From Actinoplanes philippinensis (GTDB lineage Bacteria; Actinomycetota; Actinomycetes; Mycobacteriales; Micromonosporaceae): DNA of 64,000 nucleotides. The notes beneath the pieces are model-generated. The model saw only the letters and a program-made list of their open reading frames with translations. It was not told the DNA's origin and made no database searches. Location: positions 31,173-95,172 of the forward strand of contig NZ_FONV01000023.1 of the NCBI RefSeq assembly GCF_900113015.1, read 5' to 3'. Each line of letters starts with the position of its first letter. Position 1 is the first letter of the stretch. The position numbers and the translations under genes were made by a program. Of the stretch, positions 7,823 through 16,629 are shown piece by piece.

Positions 7823-9022
7823 TTACAGCACGTCGCGGACGACCGCGTCGGCCAGCAGGCGGCCCCGCAGGGTGAGCACGAGCCGCCCCCGCTCGTAGGC
7901 GTCCGGCTCGAGCAGCCCGTCCGCCAGGGCCTGCGCCGCGCCGGTGGCGTCGACCCGGTCCAGGGGGATGCCCTCGCGCAGCCGCACCCGGAGCATCACG
8001 TCCTCCAGGTGCCGGTCGGCGTCGGTGAGCAGCTCCCGCGCGTGTCCCGGGGACGCCCCCGCGGCAAGGCGTCCGGCGTACGCCGAAGGGTGTTTGACGT
8101 TCCACCAGCGCACCCCGCCGACGTGGCTGTGCGCGCCCGGCCCGAGACCCCACCAGTCGGCGCCGGTCCAGTAGAGCAGGTTGTGCCGGCACTCCCCGCC
8201 CGGCCGTGCCCAGTTGGACACCTCATACCACCCGAAGCCGGCCTCGGTCAGCGCCGCCTCGGCGGCCAGATACCGGTCGGCGGCCACGTCGTCGGACGGG
8301 TAGGGCAGCTCGCCCCGCCGCATCCGCCCGGCCATCCGGGTGCCGTCCTCGACGATCAGCGCGTAGGCGCTCACGTGGTCCACGCCGGCGTCGACGACGG
8401 TCCGCAGGGAGCGCGCGAAGTCGTCCGCGCTCTCCCCCGGCGTGCCGTAGATCAGATCCAGGTTGACGTGCTCGAAGCCGGCCTCGCGCGCCTCGGTCGC
8501 GGCCTGCGGGGCGCGACCCGCGGTGTGTTTGCGGTCGAGGACCCGCAGCACGTTGTCGGCGGCCGACTGCATGCCCAGCGAGATCCGGGTGAACCCGGCC
8601 GCGCGCAGCTGCCGCAGGTAGGCCGGGTCGACCGACTCCGGGTTGGCCTCGGTGGTCACCTCGGCGCCCGGGGCCAGCCCCCACGTACGGTCGATGCCCT
8701 CCAGGACCCGGCCCAGGTCACCGGCGCTGAGCAGGGTGGGTGTGCCGCCGCCGACGAAGACGGTGCCGACCGGGCCGGGCTCGATCACCCGGGCCGCGAG
8801 GGCCAGCTCGGCCAGGACGGTCTCCGCGTACTCGTCGCGGCTCGCCCCGCCGCCCAGCTCAGCCGCCGTGTAGGTGTTGAAGTCGCAGTACCCGCAGCGG
8901 CTGGCGCAGAACGGGACGTGCACGTAGACGGCGAACCCGTTCTTGCCGACCTCACGGGTGGCGTCGTCGGGGAGCGACCCGTCGGTGGGTACGGGTTCGC
9001 CATCGGGGAGTGCGCCGGCCAT
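7823..9022 (-). CDS. hemW: HemW-type radical SAM heme chaperone (HemN-like)
   Basis: A 399-residue radical SAM protein. The [4Fe-4S] cysteines are in CASRCGYCDF (CxxxCxxC), followed by GGGTPTLL. HNLLYW near residue 270 is the HemW-type motif in place of the coproporphyrinogen dehydrogenase features. HemW proteins bind and deliver heme rather than oxidise coproporphyrinogen III, and the name hemN is often misapplied to them. The gene sits just upstream of hrcA, its usual actinobacterial neighbour, and is divergent from the enoyl-CoA hydratase with 31 bp between starts. Confidence 0.92.
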   Translation of the reverse strand: MAGALPDGEPVPTDGSLPDDATREVGKNGFAVYVHVPFCASRCGYCDFNTYTAAELGGGASRDEYAETVLAELALAARVIEPGPVGTVFVGGGTPTLLSAGDLGRVLEGIDRTWGLAPGAEVTTEANPESVDPAYLRQLRAAGFTRISLGMQSAADNVLRVLDRKHTAGRAPQAATEAREAGFEHVNLDLIYGTPGESADDFARSLRTVVDAGVDHVSAYALIVEDGTRMAGRMRRGELPYPSDDVAADRYLAAEAALTEAGFGWYEVSNWARPGGECRHNLLYWTGADWWGLGPGAHSHVGGVRWWNVKHPSAYAGRLAAGASPGHARELLTDADRHLEDVMLRVRLREGIPLDRVDATGAAQALADGLLEPDAYERGRLVLTLRGRLLADAVVRDVL

Positions 9023-9053
9023 GCGTCAAGTGTGCACGTCTTACAGTTCCGGG

Positions 9054-9818
9054 ATGGATCTGGTCCGTACCGTCACCGCCGCCGGCGTGACCACGATGAC
9101 AATCGACAATCCCGCCAACCGCAACGCGCTCTCCACCGCCCTGCTCGGGCAGCTGCTGGACGCGCTCGCCGCCTCGGCCGCCGACCCGGACAGCCGTGTG
9201 GTGGTGCTCACCCACGAGGGCCCGGTCTTCTCCTCCGGCGTCGACCTGAAGGAGACCGCCGCGGCCGGTCCCGGCGACCGGCTGCCCGCCGAGATGCTCG
9301 CCGACGTGCTGGCCGTGCTCTGGGAGTTCGGCAAGCCGGTGGTCGCCCGGATCGCCGGGCCGGCCCGGGCCGGCGGCCTCGGCCTGATCGGCGCCGCCGA
9401 CATCGCGGTCTGTGTGCGATCGGCCACCTTCGCCTTCACCGAGGTCCGGCTCGGCGTGATCCCGGCGGTGATCAGCTCGACCGTGCTGCCGCGGCTGGCG
9501 CCCCGGGCCGCCGCCGATCTCTATCTGACCGGTGACGTCTTCGACGGGGCCCGGGCGGCCGAGATCGGCCTGGTCACCGCGGCCGTCGCGGAGGACGATC
9601 TGGACGACGCGGTACGGCGTTACTGCGACTCGCTGGTCCGGGGCGGTCCGCTCGCGCTCGCCGGCACCAAACAACTTCTGCGGCGTACGCGTGCCGACTC
9701 GATCCGGGCCGACCTGGCCGATCTCGCGCACCGCTCGGCCGGATACTTCAAGTCCGCCGAGGGGCGGGAGGGCGTGGCCGCGGCGCGGGAGAAGCGTGAC
9801 CCGAGCTGGATCCGATGA
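9054..9818 (+). CDS. Enoyl-CoA hydratase/isomerase family protein
   Basis: A 254-residue crotonase-fold protein, close to the usual 255-270. The first oxyanion-hole segment is VVVLTHEGPVFSSGVDLKE (about residues 50-68) and the second is ARIAGPARAGGLGLIGAADIAV. The catalytic glutamates of hydratases are not obvious: the FTEVRLGVIPA segment carries one Glu, while the GxGGxE position reads as GGLGLIG. It may therefore be an isomerase, a carboxymethylproline-synthase-like member or another crotonase rather than a true hydratase. A -10-like TACAGT seven bases before the ATG suggests a leaderless mRNA. It is divergent from hemW. Confidence 0.85.
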   Translation: MDLVRTVTAAGVTTMTIDNPANRNALSTALLGQLLDALAASAADPDSRVVVLTHEGPVFSSGVDLKETAAAGPGDRLPAEMLADVLAVLWEFGKPVVARIAGPARAGGLGLIGAADIAVCVRSATFAFTEVRLGVIPAVISSTVLPRLAPRAAADLYLTGDVFDGARAAEIGLVTAAVAEDDLDDAVRRYCDSLVRGGPLALAGTKQLLRRTRADSIRADLADLAHRSAGYFKSAEGREGVAAAREKRDPSWIR

Positions 9819-9908
9819 TCGCCCCGGTCGGGTGCCACGGCGCACAGTGACGCCGGGTCGCAAGCGCTCGTTGTCTAGGCTTGGCGTCCGGCGTCAGAGG
9901 AGGTGTGG

Positions 9909-10769
9909 GTGCGCGCGAAGCCGATCGTGGGCCTGATCGCCCTGCTGTCCGTCGCCGTGATGGCCGGTGTGGTCGTCCTGGTCAACACCCTGGCCGGCAC
10001 CATCAAGCTGCCGCAACTCGGTCCCGAGTGCACGGTCCGGGCCGACGGACAGGTCACGCTGGACACCGCGCAGATGGCCAACGCGGCGACCATCGCCGCG
10101 GTCGGGGTCCGGCGCAACATGCCGGAGCAGGCGATCGTCGTGGCGCTCGCCACCGCCTTCCAGGAGTCGAAACTGGAGAATCTGGACAGTGGCGACCGCG
10201 ACTCGGTCGGCCTCTTCCAGCAGCGGCCCAGCCAGGGGTGGGGCACGGTCGAGCAGATCAGCGACCCGCGCTATGCGGCCGGCAAGTTCTACGCGGCCCT
10301 GAAGAAGGTCAAGGGCTGGGAGGAGATGCGGGTCACCGACGCCGCCCAGCGGGTGCAGCGGTCGGCCTACCCGGAGGCCTACGAGAAGTGGGCCGACGAG
10401 TCGAAAGTGCTGGCCGCCGCGCTGACCGGCCGGGCCACCGGCGCCGTCGAGTGCGTCGTGCCGGACATCCCGGCGGTGCGTGGCGCCGAGGCGGCCGCCG
10501 CGCTGCTGAGCAGTCTCCAGCTCGACTGGGGCAAGAAACTCACCGGTCAGGCTCGCAGCGCCGAGGCGGCCGGGCTCACCGTCGAGGTCGCCGACGCGAG
10601 CGTCGGATGGCGGTTCGCGCACTGGCTGGTCTCGCACGCCTCGGCGACCGGTCTCGAACGGGTACGTTTCGGTGGCCTGGAGTGGCACGCGCCGGAGGGA
10701 AAGTGGCAGCCGGTAACCGACGGCGGTGGGGCCGGCCCGGCGCAGGTCGTCGCGGAGGTCTTTCATTGA
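9909..10769 (+). CDS. Membrane-anchored or secreted protein with lysozyme-like segment
   Basis: About 286 residues. An N-terminal hydrophobic helix (residues 6-28) is a signal anchor or uncleaved signal peptide. The core contains IVVALATAFQESKLENL and DSVGLFQQRPSQGWGT, the ES...GLFQQRP pattern of transglycosylase/lysozyme-like domains, with the Glu in FQESKL as candidate catalytic acid. It probably acts on peptidoglycan outside the membrane, but no catalysis can be proven. The GTG at 9909 is chosen because AGAGGAGG ends five bases before it; a GTG at 9903 would overlap that ribosome binding site. The C-terminal half (residues 185-286) is not recognised. In databases such proteins are sometimes misnamed heavy metal transporter. 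Confidence 0.8.
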   Translation: MRAKPIVGLIALLSVAVMAGVVVLVNTLAGTIKLPQLGPECTVRADGQVTLDTAQMANAATIAAVGVRRNMPEQAIVVALATAFQESKLENLDSGDRDSVGLFQQRPSQGWGTVEQISDPRYAAGKFYAALKKVKGWEEMRVTDAAQRVQRSAYPEAYEKWADESKVLAAALTGRATGAVECVVPDIPAVRGAEAAAALLSSLQLDWGKKLTGQARSAEAAGLTVEVADASVGWRFAHWLVSHASATGLERVRFGGLEWHAPEGKWQPVTDGGGAGPAQVVAEVFH

Positions 10770-10882
10770 GACAACGCCGGAAGTATCGGTGACTAGCCGT
10801 AATGTCTCGCTTGCCGGATAACGGTTGCGCTGCGTATACATCCACATGGACAGTGCGCAACCACGCTGGTACTAAGTAGGTC

Positions 10883-12568
10883 GTGCTGAGGGCGATCGAA
10901 TGGATCCTGCTGGGATCGGGCAGCGTCGGCGCCATTCTCTGGGGCGTTCACCGGCACCGCCCCGCCCGGCGTGCGCCCTGGCTGCTGCTGGCCGGGGCGG
11001 TCGCCACCCTGGCGATCGGGGACGTCTTCTACGCGTACCAGCGCATGGCCGTCGCCGACACCGCCTACCTGGCGATGTTCGCCCTCGTCGCGCTGAGCCT
11101 GCTGCAGTTCACCCGGGGTGGCGCGTTGCTGGTCGACCGGGCCCGCCTGATCGATCTGGTGGCGTTCGCCTGCTCCGGCATGCTCGTCGTCTGGGTCTTC
11201 GTGATCAGCGTGGACAGCCGGTTCGACCTCGTCTCCCCCGCCGACGTGATCGGTGACCTGCTGCTGCTCGGCGTCGCCGTGCGCCTGGTTGCCGCCGACC
11301 GCACCAATGTCGCCGCGATCCTGCTGGTCGCCGGCTCGGCGGGGATGCTGACCGGCGACGTGTTCTATCCGCTCAGCGGCGAGAGCCCGGCCGCCGAGTC
11401 CGCGTATGTGCTGCTCTACCTCGCGTGGGGGCTGTCCGCGCTGCACCCGTCGATGATCCGGCTGACCGAGCCTCGGCCGGCCCGGATGTCGCCGTGGCGC
11501 TTCCGCGACACCGTCCTGCTCGCGCTCTCCGCCGCCACCCCGCCGTGCGTGCTGATCATCGAGGCCGTCTCCGGGCCGGTTCGCAACGGGTTGGTGATCG
11601 CGGTCACCGGGGCGATCACGCTGCTGCTCACCATCACCCGGCTCGCGGACGCCGTACACCAGCACAGTCAGGCCCTGAGCCGGGAGCGTGGCCTGCGGGC
11701 CGCCAACACCGCGCTCGTCGCCGCCGCCGACGCGCCGGCCGTCGAGCGGGCGGTCCGCGCCGCTGTCACCCGGCTGTTGCCGCCCGGCAGCGTCCGCCGG
11801 GTGATCCTCGCCACCGACGACGGGCGGTTGTCCCTCGAAGGCCTGCCGGCCGCACCCTCCGACGCCGGGACACACAGCTGGTGGACCGGCACGGCCACGC
11901 CCTCCGAAGCCGGAACGCACAGCTGGTGGACCGGCACGGCCGGCGGTGACGAGCGCACGCTGATCTGCCCGCTCCGCCTCGAACCGCTCGCGGTGGCCCG
12001 GCCCAGCGGCGGCGCCCTCGTCATCACCGGGCGGCGGGAGGCCCTCACGGCCGGCCGCGACGCGCTCGAGGTGCTGGCCGGCGAGACCGCCCTGGCCCTG
12101 GACCGGATCACCCTGGTCGAGGCGGTCGGGCGCCGGGACAGCGATCTCTACCTGCGGGCCGTCACCGGCAACACCGCGGAGATCATGGCCGTCGTCGACT
12201 CCGACCACCGGATCCGCTATGCGAGCCCGGGCCTGCGACGTCTGATCGGCGGCGGCGACCTGCCGCCGCTCACCGCCCTCGACGATCTCATTCACTCCGA
12301 CGACCAGGAGGCGGTACGCCGTGCCCTGCGCGCCGAGGGCGACGGCACGGTGTATTGCGCGCTGCCCCGGCCGGACGGCACCCACGTCTTCGTCGCCATG
12401 TCCTACCGTGATCTACGCCACGATCGGCTCGTGCAGGGTCTGGTCGTCACGTTGCGGCCGGTCGGCAACAGCGGCGCCGTGACCGACCCCGCCCCGCACC
12501 ACGAGCACCAGGGCGAGTTGCCCGCCTGGGTCAACCGGCGCAGCGCCCGCGACAAGTTCCGCTACTGA
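10883..12568 (+). CDS. Membrane sensor protein with GAF-like and PAS domains, no output domain
   Basis: 561 residues starting at GTG 10883. The first 260 residues hold about eight hydrophobic helices, a MASE-like membrane sensor region. After ALSRERGLRAANTALVAAAD comes a GAF-like domain (about 280-410) and then a PAS domain (about 415-530, with IMAVVDSDHRIRYASPGLRRL). The protein ends shortly after with no GGDEF, EAL, kinase or phosphatase domain, although this architecture normally precedes one. Inside the GAF region a 15-residue stretch is duplicated (see 11852-11941). It may be a truncated relative of diguanylate cyclases or may act through protein partners. The gene is monocistronic, closed by the terminator at 12611-12656. 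Confidence 0.75.
   Translation: MLRAIEWILLGSGSVGAILWGVHRHRPARRAPWLLLAGAVATLAIGDVFYAYQRMAVADTAYLAMFALVALSLLQFTRGGALLVDRARLIDLVAFACSGMLVVWVFVISVDSRFDLVSPADVIGDLLLLGVAVRLVAADRTNVAAILLVAGSAGMLTGDVFYPLSGESPAAESAYVLLYLAWGLSALHPSMIRLTEPRPARMSPWRFRDTVLLALSAATPPCVLIIEAVSGPVRNGLVIAVTGAITLLLTITRLADAVHQHSQALSRERGLRAANTALVAAADAPAVERAVRAAVTRLLPPGSVRRVILATDDGRLSLEGLPAAPSDAGTHSWWTGTATPSEAGTHSWWTGTAGGDERTLICPLRLEPLAVARPSGGALVITGRREALTAGRDALEVLAGETALALDRITLVEAVGRRDSDLYLRAVTGNTAEIMAVVDSDHRIRYASPGLRRLIGGGDLPPLTALDDLIHSDDQEAVRRALRAEGDGTVYCALPRPDGTHVFVAMSYRDLRHDRLVQGLVVTLRPVGNSGAVTDPAPHHEHQGELPAWVNRRSARDKFRY
11852..11941 (+). repeat. 45-bp in-frame duplication inside the GAF region
   Basis: Two adjacent 45-bp units (11852-11896 and 11897-11941) encode APSDAGTHSWWTGTA and TPSEAGTHSWWTGTA. 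They differ only by a few bases, so the duplication looks recent or maintained. It adds 15 residues to a loop of the GAF-like domain. Confidence 0.9.
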
Positions 12569-12610
12569 GACCGTTCGCCCGGCCCTTTCACCGAGGCCCT
12601 TTCACCAGGG

Positions 12611-12656
12611 AACGCGAGAAGCCGGCCCCACCGTTGGGGCCGGCTTCTCGCGTTTT
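12611..12656 (+). terminator. Strong intrinsic terminator, convergent junction
   Basis: A perfect 20-bp stem (12611-12630 with 12635-12654) closes on a 4-nt CCGT loop and ends in TTTT. It sits between the membrane sensor gene and the convergent GlsB-type gene. The near-symmetric stem could serve both directions, but the T tract favours the plus strand. Confidence 0.88.
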
Positions 12657-12671
12657 GGGTCAGACCGCGTG

Positions 12672-12953
12672 TCAGCGGGTCAGGTGGCGACGGCCACGGG
12701 TACCCGCGACCAGCGCGACACCGATGGCGGCCAGAACGACCTGGAAGAAGAACTCGATCCAGTCGAAGCCACGGGTGTCAGCGACGCCCAGCGCCCGGGC
12801 AAGCACCGTGCCCAGCAGCGCGGCGACAACACCGACGACCATGGTCAGCCACAGCGGGATGTTCTGCTTGCCCGGCACGACGAGGCGGCCGAGCGCACCG
12901 ATGATGAGACCGACGATCAGGGCGACGATGATGCCGGTGAGCGTGAATTCCAT
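12672..12953 (-). CDS. GlsB/YeaQ/YmgE family stress-response membrane protein
   Basis: A 93-residue protein with three hydrophobic helices: TLTGIIVALIVGLIIGALG with the family signature GRLVVPGKQNIPLW behind it, then MVVGVVAALLGTVLA, and VVLAAIGVALVAG. This is the transglycosylase-associated protein/GlsB family, small membrane proteins often induced by general stress; biochemical function is unknown. The ATG at 12953 follows GGAGGATTCG. It lies 81 bp behind lepA on the same strand. Confidence 0.88.
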   Translation of the reverse strand: MEFTLTGIIVALIVGLIIGALGRLVVPGKQNIPLWLTMVVGVVAALLGTVLARALGVADTRGFDWIEFFFQVVLAAIGVALVAGTRGRRHLTR

Positions 12954-13034
12954 CGAATCCTCCTCGGGGGTGGAGCTTGTTGGTTGCGTCCGTCGAGCCC
13001 CTGATTTCCCGACCCCCCGAGAACTCAAACCGCC

Positions 13035-14915
13035 CTATTTTTTGGTCGTCCCCTTGGTGTCAGCGCTGTCCGACGTCGACAGCGCGGCGATGAAGGCCTC
13101 CTGCGGCACCTCCACACGACCGACCATCTTCATCCGCTTCTTGCCTTCCTTCTGCTTCTCCAGGAGCTTCCGCTTCCGGCTGATGTCACCGCCGTAGCAC
13201 TTCGCGAGCACGTCCTTGCGAATCGCCCGGATGGTCTCGCGGGCGATGATCCGGCTGCCGATGGCCGCCTGGATCGGCACCTCGAACTGCTGCCGCGGGA
13301 TCAGTTTCTGCAGCTTGGCCGCGATGGTGGTGCCATAGCTGTACGCCTTGTCCTTGTGCACGATCGCACTGAAGGCGTCGACCGGCTCGCCGTGCAGCAG
13401 GATGTCCACCTTCACCAGGTCGGCCGCCTGCTCGCCGGAGGGCTCGTAGTCGAGTGACGCGTACCCCTTGGTCTTGCTCTTGAGCTGGTCGAAGAAGTCG
13501 AAGATGATCTCCGCGAGCGGGAGCGTGTAGCGCAGCTCCACCCGTTCGGAGGACAGGTACTCCATGCCGAGCAGGCTGCCCCGGCGGCTCTGGCACAGCT
13601 CCATGACGGCGCCCACGTACTCGTTCGGCACCAGAACCGTGGCCCGGACCACCGGCTCGTGGATCTCGGCGATCTTCCCGCTCGGGAATTCGCTCGGATT
13701 GGTGACCACCGTCTCCTTCGCGTCCTCGGTGATCACCTGGTAGACCACGTTCGGCGCGGTGGAGATCAGGTCCAGGCCGAACTCGCGCTCCAGCCGCTCG
13801 CCGATGATCTCCAGGTGCAGCAGGCCCAGGTAGCCGACGCGGAACCCGAAACCGAGCGCCGCCGACGTCTCCGGCTCGTAGGTGAGCGCCGCGTCGTTCA
13901 GCTTCAGCTTGTCGAGGGCGTCACGCAGCGCCGGATAGTCCGAGCCGTCGATCGGGTAGAGACCCGAGTAGACCATCGGCTTGGGGTCCTTGTAGCCGCC
14001 GAGCGCGTCCTTCGCCGGCCGGTTGTTGCCGGTGACGGTGTCGCCGACCTTCGACTGGCGGACGTCCTTCACCCCGGTGATCAGGTAACCGACCTCACCG
14101 ACGCCGAGCGCTCCCGCCTTCTCCATCTCCGGCGAGGCGACACCCAGCTCCAGAAGCTCGTGCACGGCCCCGGTGGACATCATCTTGATCCGGTCGCGGG
14201 CCTCGATCCGGCCGTCGACGACCCGGACGTAGGTGACCACACCGCGATACACGTCGTAGACCGAGTCGAAGATCATCGCGCGGGCCGGGGCGGCCGGGTC
14301 ACCGACCGGCGGCTGGAACTGCCGGACGATCTCGTCGAGCAGATGGTCCACACCCACACCGGTCTTGCCGGAGACCCGCAGCACGTCGGTCGGCTCGACA
14401 CCGATGAGCTTGGCCAGCTCCTCGGCATACTTCTCGGGCTGCGCCGCCGGCAGGTCGATCTTGTTGAGCACCGGGATGATGTGCAGGTCGTTCTCCATCG
14501 CCAGATACAGGTTGGCGAGGGTCTGCGCCTCGATCCCCTGCGCGGCGTCGACCAGCAGGATCGCACCCTCACAGGCCGCCAGGCTGCGGGAGACCTCATA
14601 GGTGAAGTCGACGTGCCCCGGGGTGTCGATCATGTTGAGGACCGCGGACTCGCCCTGCTTGTCGCCCTCCCGGACGACCCACGGCATGCGCACGGCCTGC
14701 GACTTGATGGTGATGCCGCGCTCACGTTCGATGTCCATCCGGTCGAGATACTGCGCACGCATCTGGCGCGGGTCGACCACCCCGGTGATCTGCAGCATCC
14801 GGTCGGCCAGCGTCGACTTGCCGTGGTCGATGTGGGCGATGATGCAGAAGTTGCGGATGCGGCTGGGATCGGTCGATCCGATCACGTTCACGCCGGGGTC
14901 GAGCGGTCCAGGCAC
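13035..14915 (-). CDS. lepA: Elongation factor 4 (LepA, back-translocating GTPase)
   Basis: A 626-residue translational GTPase. The G domain has AHIDHGKST (about 28-36), RGITIKSQAVRM, DTPGHVDF and NKIDLP. Domains II, III and V resemble EF-G, and the LepA-specific C-terminal domain contains GGDISRKRKLLEKQKEGKKRMK near the end. EF4 binds stalled ribosomes and promotes back-translocation under ionic stress. The GTG at 14915 is the start. The neighbourhood hrcA, hemW, lepA, rpsT, holA is the common actinobacterial order. Confidence 0.97.
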   Translation of the reverse strand: MPGPLDPGVNVIGSTDPSRIRNFCIIAHIDHGKSTLADRMLQITGVVDPRQMRAQYLDRMDIERERGITIKSQAVRMPWVVREGDKQGESAVLNMIDTPGHVDFTYEVSRSLAACEGAILLVDAAQGIEAQTLANLYLAMENDLHIIPVLNKIDLPAAQPEKYAEELAKLIGVEPTDVLRVSGKTGVGVDHLLDEIVRQFQPPVGDPAAPARAMIFDSVYDVYRGVVTYVRVVDGRIEARDRIKMMSTGAVHELLELGVASPEMEKAGALGVGEVGYLITGVKDVRQSKVGDTVTGNNRPAKDALGGYKDPKPMVYSGLYPIDGSDYPALRDALDKLKLNDAALTYEPETSAALGFGFRVGYLGLLHLEIIGERLEREFGLDLISTAPNVVYQVITEDAKETVVTNPSEFPSGKIAEIHEPVVRATVLVPNEYVGAVMELCQSRRGSLLGMEYLSSERVELRYTLPLAEIIFDFFDQLKSKTKGYASLDYEPSGEQAADLVKVDILLHGEPVDAFSAIVHKDKAYSYGTTIAAKLQKLIPRQQFEVPIQAAIGSRIIARETIRAIRKDVLAKCYGGDISRKRKLLEKQKEGKKRMKMVGRVEVPQEAFIAALSTSDSADTKGTTKK

Positions 14916-15003
14916 GGTCTTCCGTTCTTCTCGGGCTTGGCTGCGGACGCCGGCTCAACCGCCGGCGTCCCCTATCGTCCCACGCCCGGAAGGGCAGGTC
15001 CGA

Positions 15004-15954
15004 TCACACCCGTTCCAGCGGCACGGGCGAACCCGGCGGCGGCTCGGCCACAACCGGATCCCCCGGGCGAATCACCCCACCCCGCAGCACGACCGCCATC
15101 ACCCCGGCCCGGCGAACCACGTCACCACCGGCGTCCCGCCCGAGAACCTCCTTCAACAGCCCACTCCGGAACCTGTCGATCTGCACACACGGATTACGCA
15201 GCCCGGCCAGCACGATCGCCGGCCGCGGATCGTCACCGCCGTCCCGCCCGGCGGCCGCCGCCACCGCCGCCGCGGCCCGCGCCGTGGCCTCGTCGAGGGT
15301 GGCCGCCTCCGCCGCCGCCAGCACCCCGGCGAGAGCCGCCCGCCCGCCGCCGCCGCCCGACTTGCCGTCCCCGCCGCCGCCCGACTTGCCGTCCCCGCCG
15401 CCGCCCGCCTTGCCGTCCCCGCCGCCGCCCGCCTCGCTGTTCCCGCCGCTCCCGCCGCCGCTCGACTCGAAGTCCCCGCCGCCGCCCGGCCCGCTGTTCC
15501 CGCCGCTCCCCACGCCCGGTCCGCCGTTCCCGCCGCTCCCGCCGCCCGGTCCGCCGCTCCCGCCGCCCGGTCCGCCGCTCCCAACGCCCGGTCCGTCGCT
15601 CCCGCCGCCCGACTCGCTGTCCCGCGCGCCGAAGCGCAGAATCGTGCCCGGCGACAAGGCGAGCAGGTCGAGGCCGCGGGTCGTCACGTTCTCCCCGAGC
15701 CCGCCGGCCGGCACGTCGAAGCCCTTCTCGGCCACCTCCGCGAAGAGCTCCGCCTGGATGAGATGCACCTGCCGGAGATTCGGCTGGGCCGGATCCGCCC
15801 GAACCCGGCTGCGGTGCCGCACGTTCACCCCCGCATGCACGTCACCCTCGACGCCGAGGCCCGCCACGAGCACGATCTCGTCCCGGTTGGGCTTGGTGAA
15901 GGTGAAGGCATCGTTCCGGCTGACCGCGACGACCGTCCCCGATTCATCACTCAT
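15004..15954 (-). CDS. MOSC domain protein with large glycine-rich insertion
   Basis: A 316-residue protein with a MOSC (molybdenum cofactor sulfurase C-terminal) domain. The N-terminal half (residues 1-112) shows GVEGDVHAGV, VHLIQAELF and LGENVTTRGLDLLAL. The C-terminal half (about 246-303) shows IVLAGLRNPCVQIDRF with the conserved cysteine C256, then AGVMAVVLRGGVIRPGD. Between the halves lies a low-complexity insert: a Gly/Ser/Pro tract (115-205) followed by an Ala-rich helix (205-240). Stand-alone MOSC proteins are about 180-220 residues, so the insert adds about 130. The frame stays open and both halves are conserved, so the protein is probably functional; its sulfur-transfer substrate is unknown. 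Confidence 0.85.
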   Translation of the reverse strand: MSDESGTVVAVSRNDAFTFTKPNRDEIVLVAGLGVEGDVHAGVNVRHRSRVRADPAQPNLRQVHLIQAELFAEVAEKGFDVPAGGLGENVTTRGLDLLALSPGTILRFGARDSESGGGSDGPGVGSGGPGGGSGGPGGGSGGNGGPGVGSGGNSGPGGGGDFESSGGGSGGNSEAGGGGDGKAGGGGDGKSGGGGDGKSGGGGGRAALAGVLAAAEAATLDEATARAAAAVAAAAGRDGGDDPRPAIVLAGLRNPCVQIDRFRSGLLKEVLGRDAGGDVVRRAGVMAVVLRGGVIRPGDPVVAEPPPGSPVPLERV

Positions 15955-16042
15955 GACCCGATTCTGGCCAGCCCGGCCACCCCGCCTCGACCCGTTTCCC
16001 AGCAGGCGGCCGCCCTCGGCGAAGAACCTGACGCCAGGAGGG

Positions 16043-16576
16043 TCAGTCGGGTGGCTCCAGGAACAGGGCGGACAGCCGGGGCAGACGACGGCGCATCTCG
16101 TCCTCGTTGTCGAAGTCCCACAGATCGGCCACCGGAGGCCGGTGTGGTGGCTGATCCTCCGCCGGCAGCGGCTGACCGGTCGCCTCCTCGTAGGCCCGGG
16201 CGGCGATGCCGAGCACCTCCTCGGCCTCGAAGACCGCGCCGGTGTCCGCCGCCTCCTTGATCACCACCACGTTGGCCAGCACGTCCGGTTTCTGCACGGC
16301 GGCGGCCACGGCCTTGCGCCCGTGCGCGATGAGCCAGCCCCGGAAGGCGTCGAAACCCGCCTCGTCGGCGCCACTGTTGATCAGATAGGCCGCCGCCCAG
16401 AGATCCTCCGTCCCGGAGGCGGCCATCACCTTGTCGAGGTGACGGCCCCACGCGACGATCTCCTCCGGATCGCGCGAGGCCAGCTCGGCGACGGCGCGCT
16501 CGGCCACCTCGGCGGGCGAGGCCGGCCGGTCGGCGGTCGCGCGGTCGATGACCGCCCAGAAATCGTCGGTTCGCAT
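16043..16576 (-). CDS. DUF4240 domain protein
   Basis: A 177-residue protein with the pattern of DUF4240: start MRTDDFWAVID, middle AAYLINSGADEAGFDAFRGWLIAHG, and VLGIAARAYEEATG. Function is unknown. No signal or membrane segment is seen, so it should be cytoplasmic. It is divergent from the phosphotransferase-like gene with 53 bp between starts. Confidence 0.75.
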   Translation of the reverse strand: MRTDDFWAVIDRATADRPASPAEVAERAVAELASRDPEEIVAWGRHLDKVMAASGTEDLWAAAYLINSGADEAGFDAFRGWLIAHGRKAVAAAVQKPDVLANVVVIKEAADTGAVFEAEEVLGIAARAYEEATGQPLPAEDQPPHRPPVADLWDFDNEDEMRRRLPRLSALFLEPPD

Positions 16577-16629
16577 GCTGCGATCCTGCCAGTGGGGTAC
16601 GACGTTTTCGCGGGCGGCAGGATGGTGTC

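Noticed and set aside
6632..9535. A 967-codon plus-strand open frame over dnaJ, hrcA and hemW
   Set aside because: It is antisense to three well-identified genes and has no recognisable domain; codon bias supports the minus-strand genes.
9054..9818. Firm assignment as enoyl-CoA hydratase
   Set aside because: The usual pair of catalytic glutamates is not evident, so only the crotonase family is claimed.
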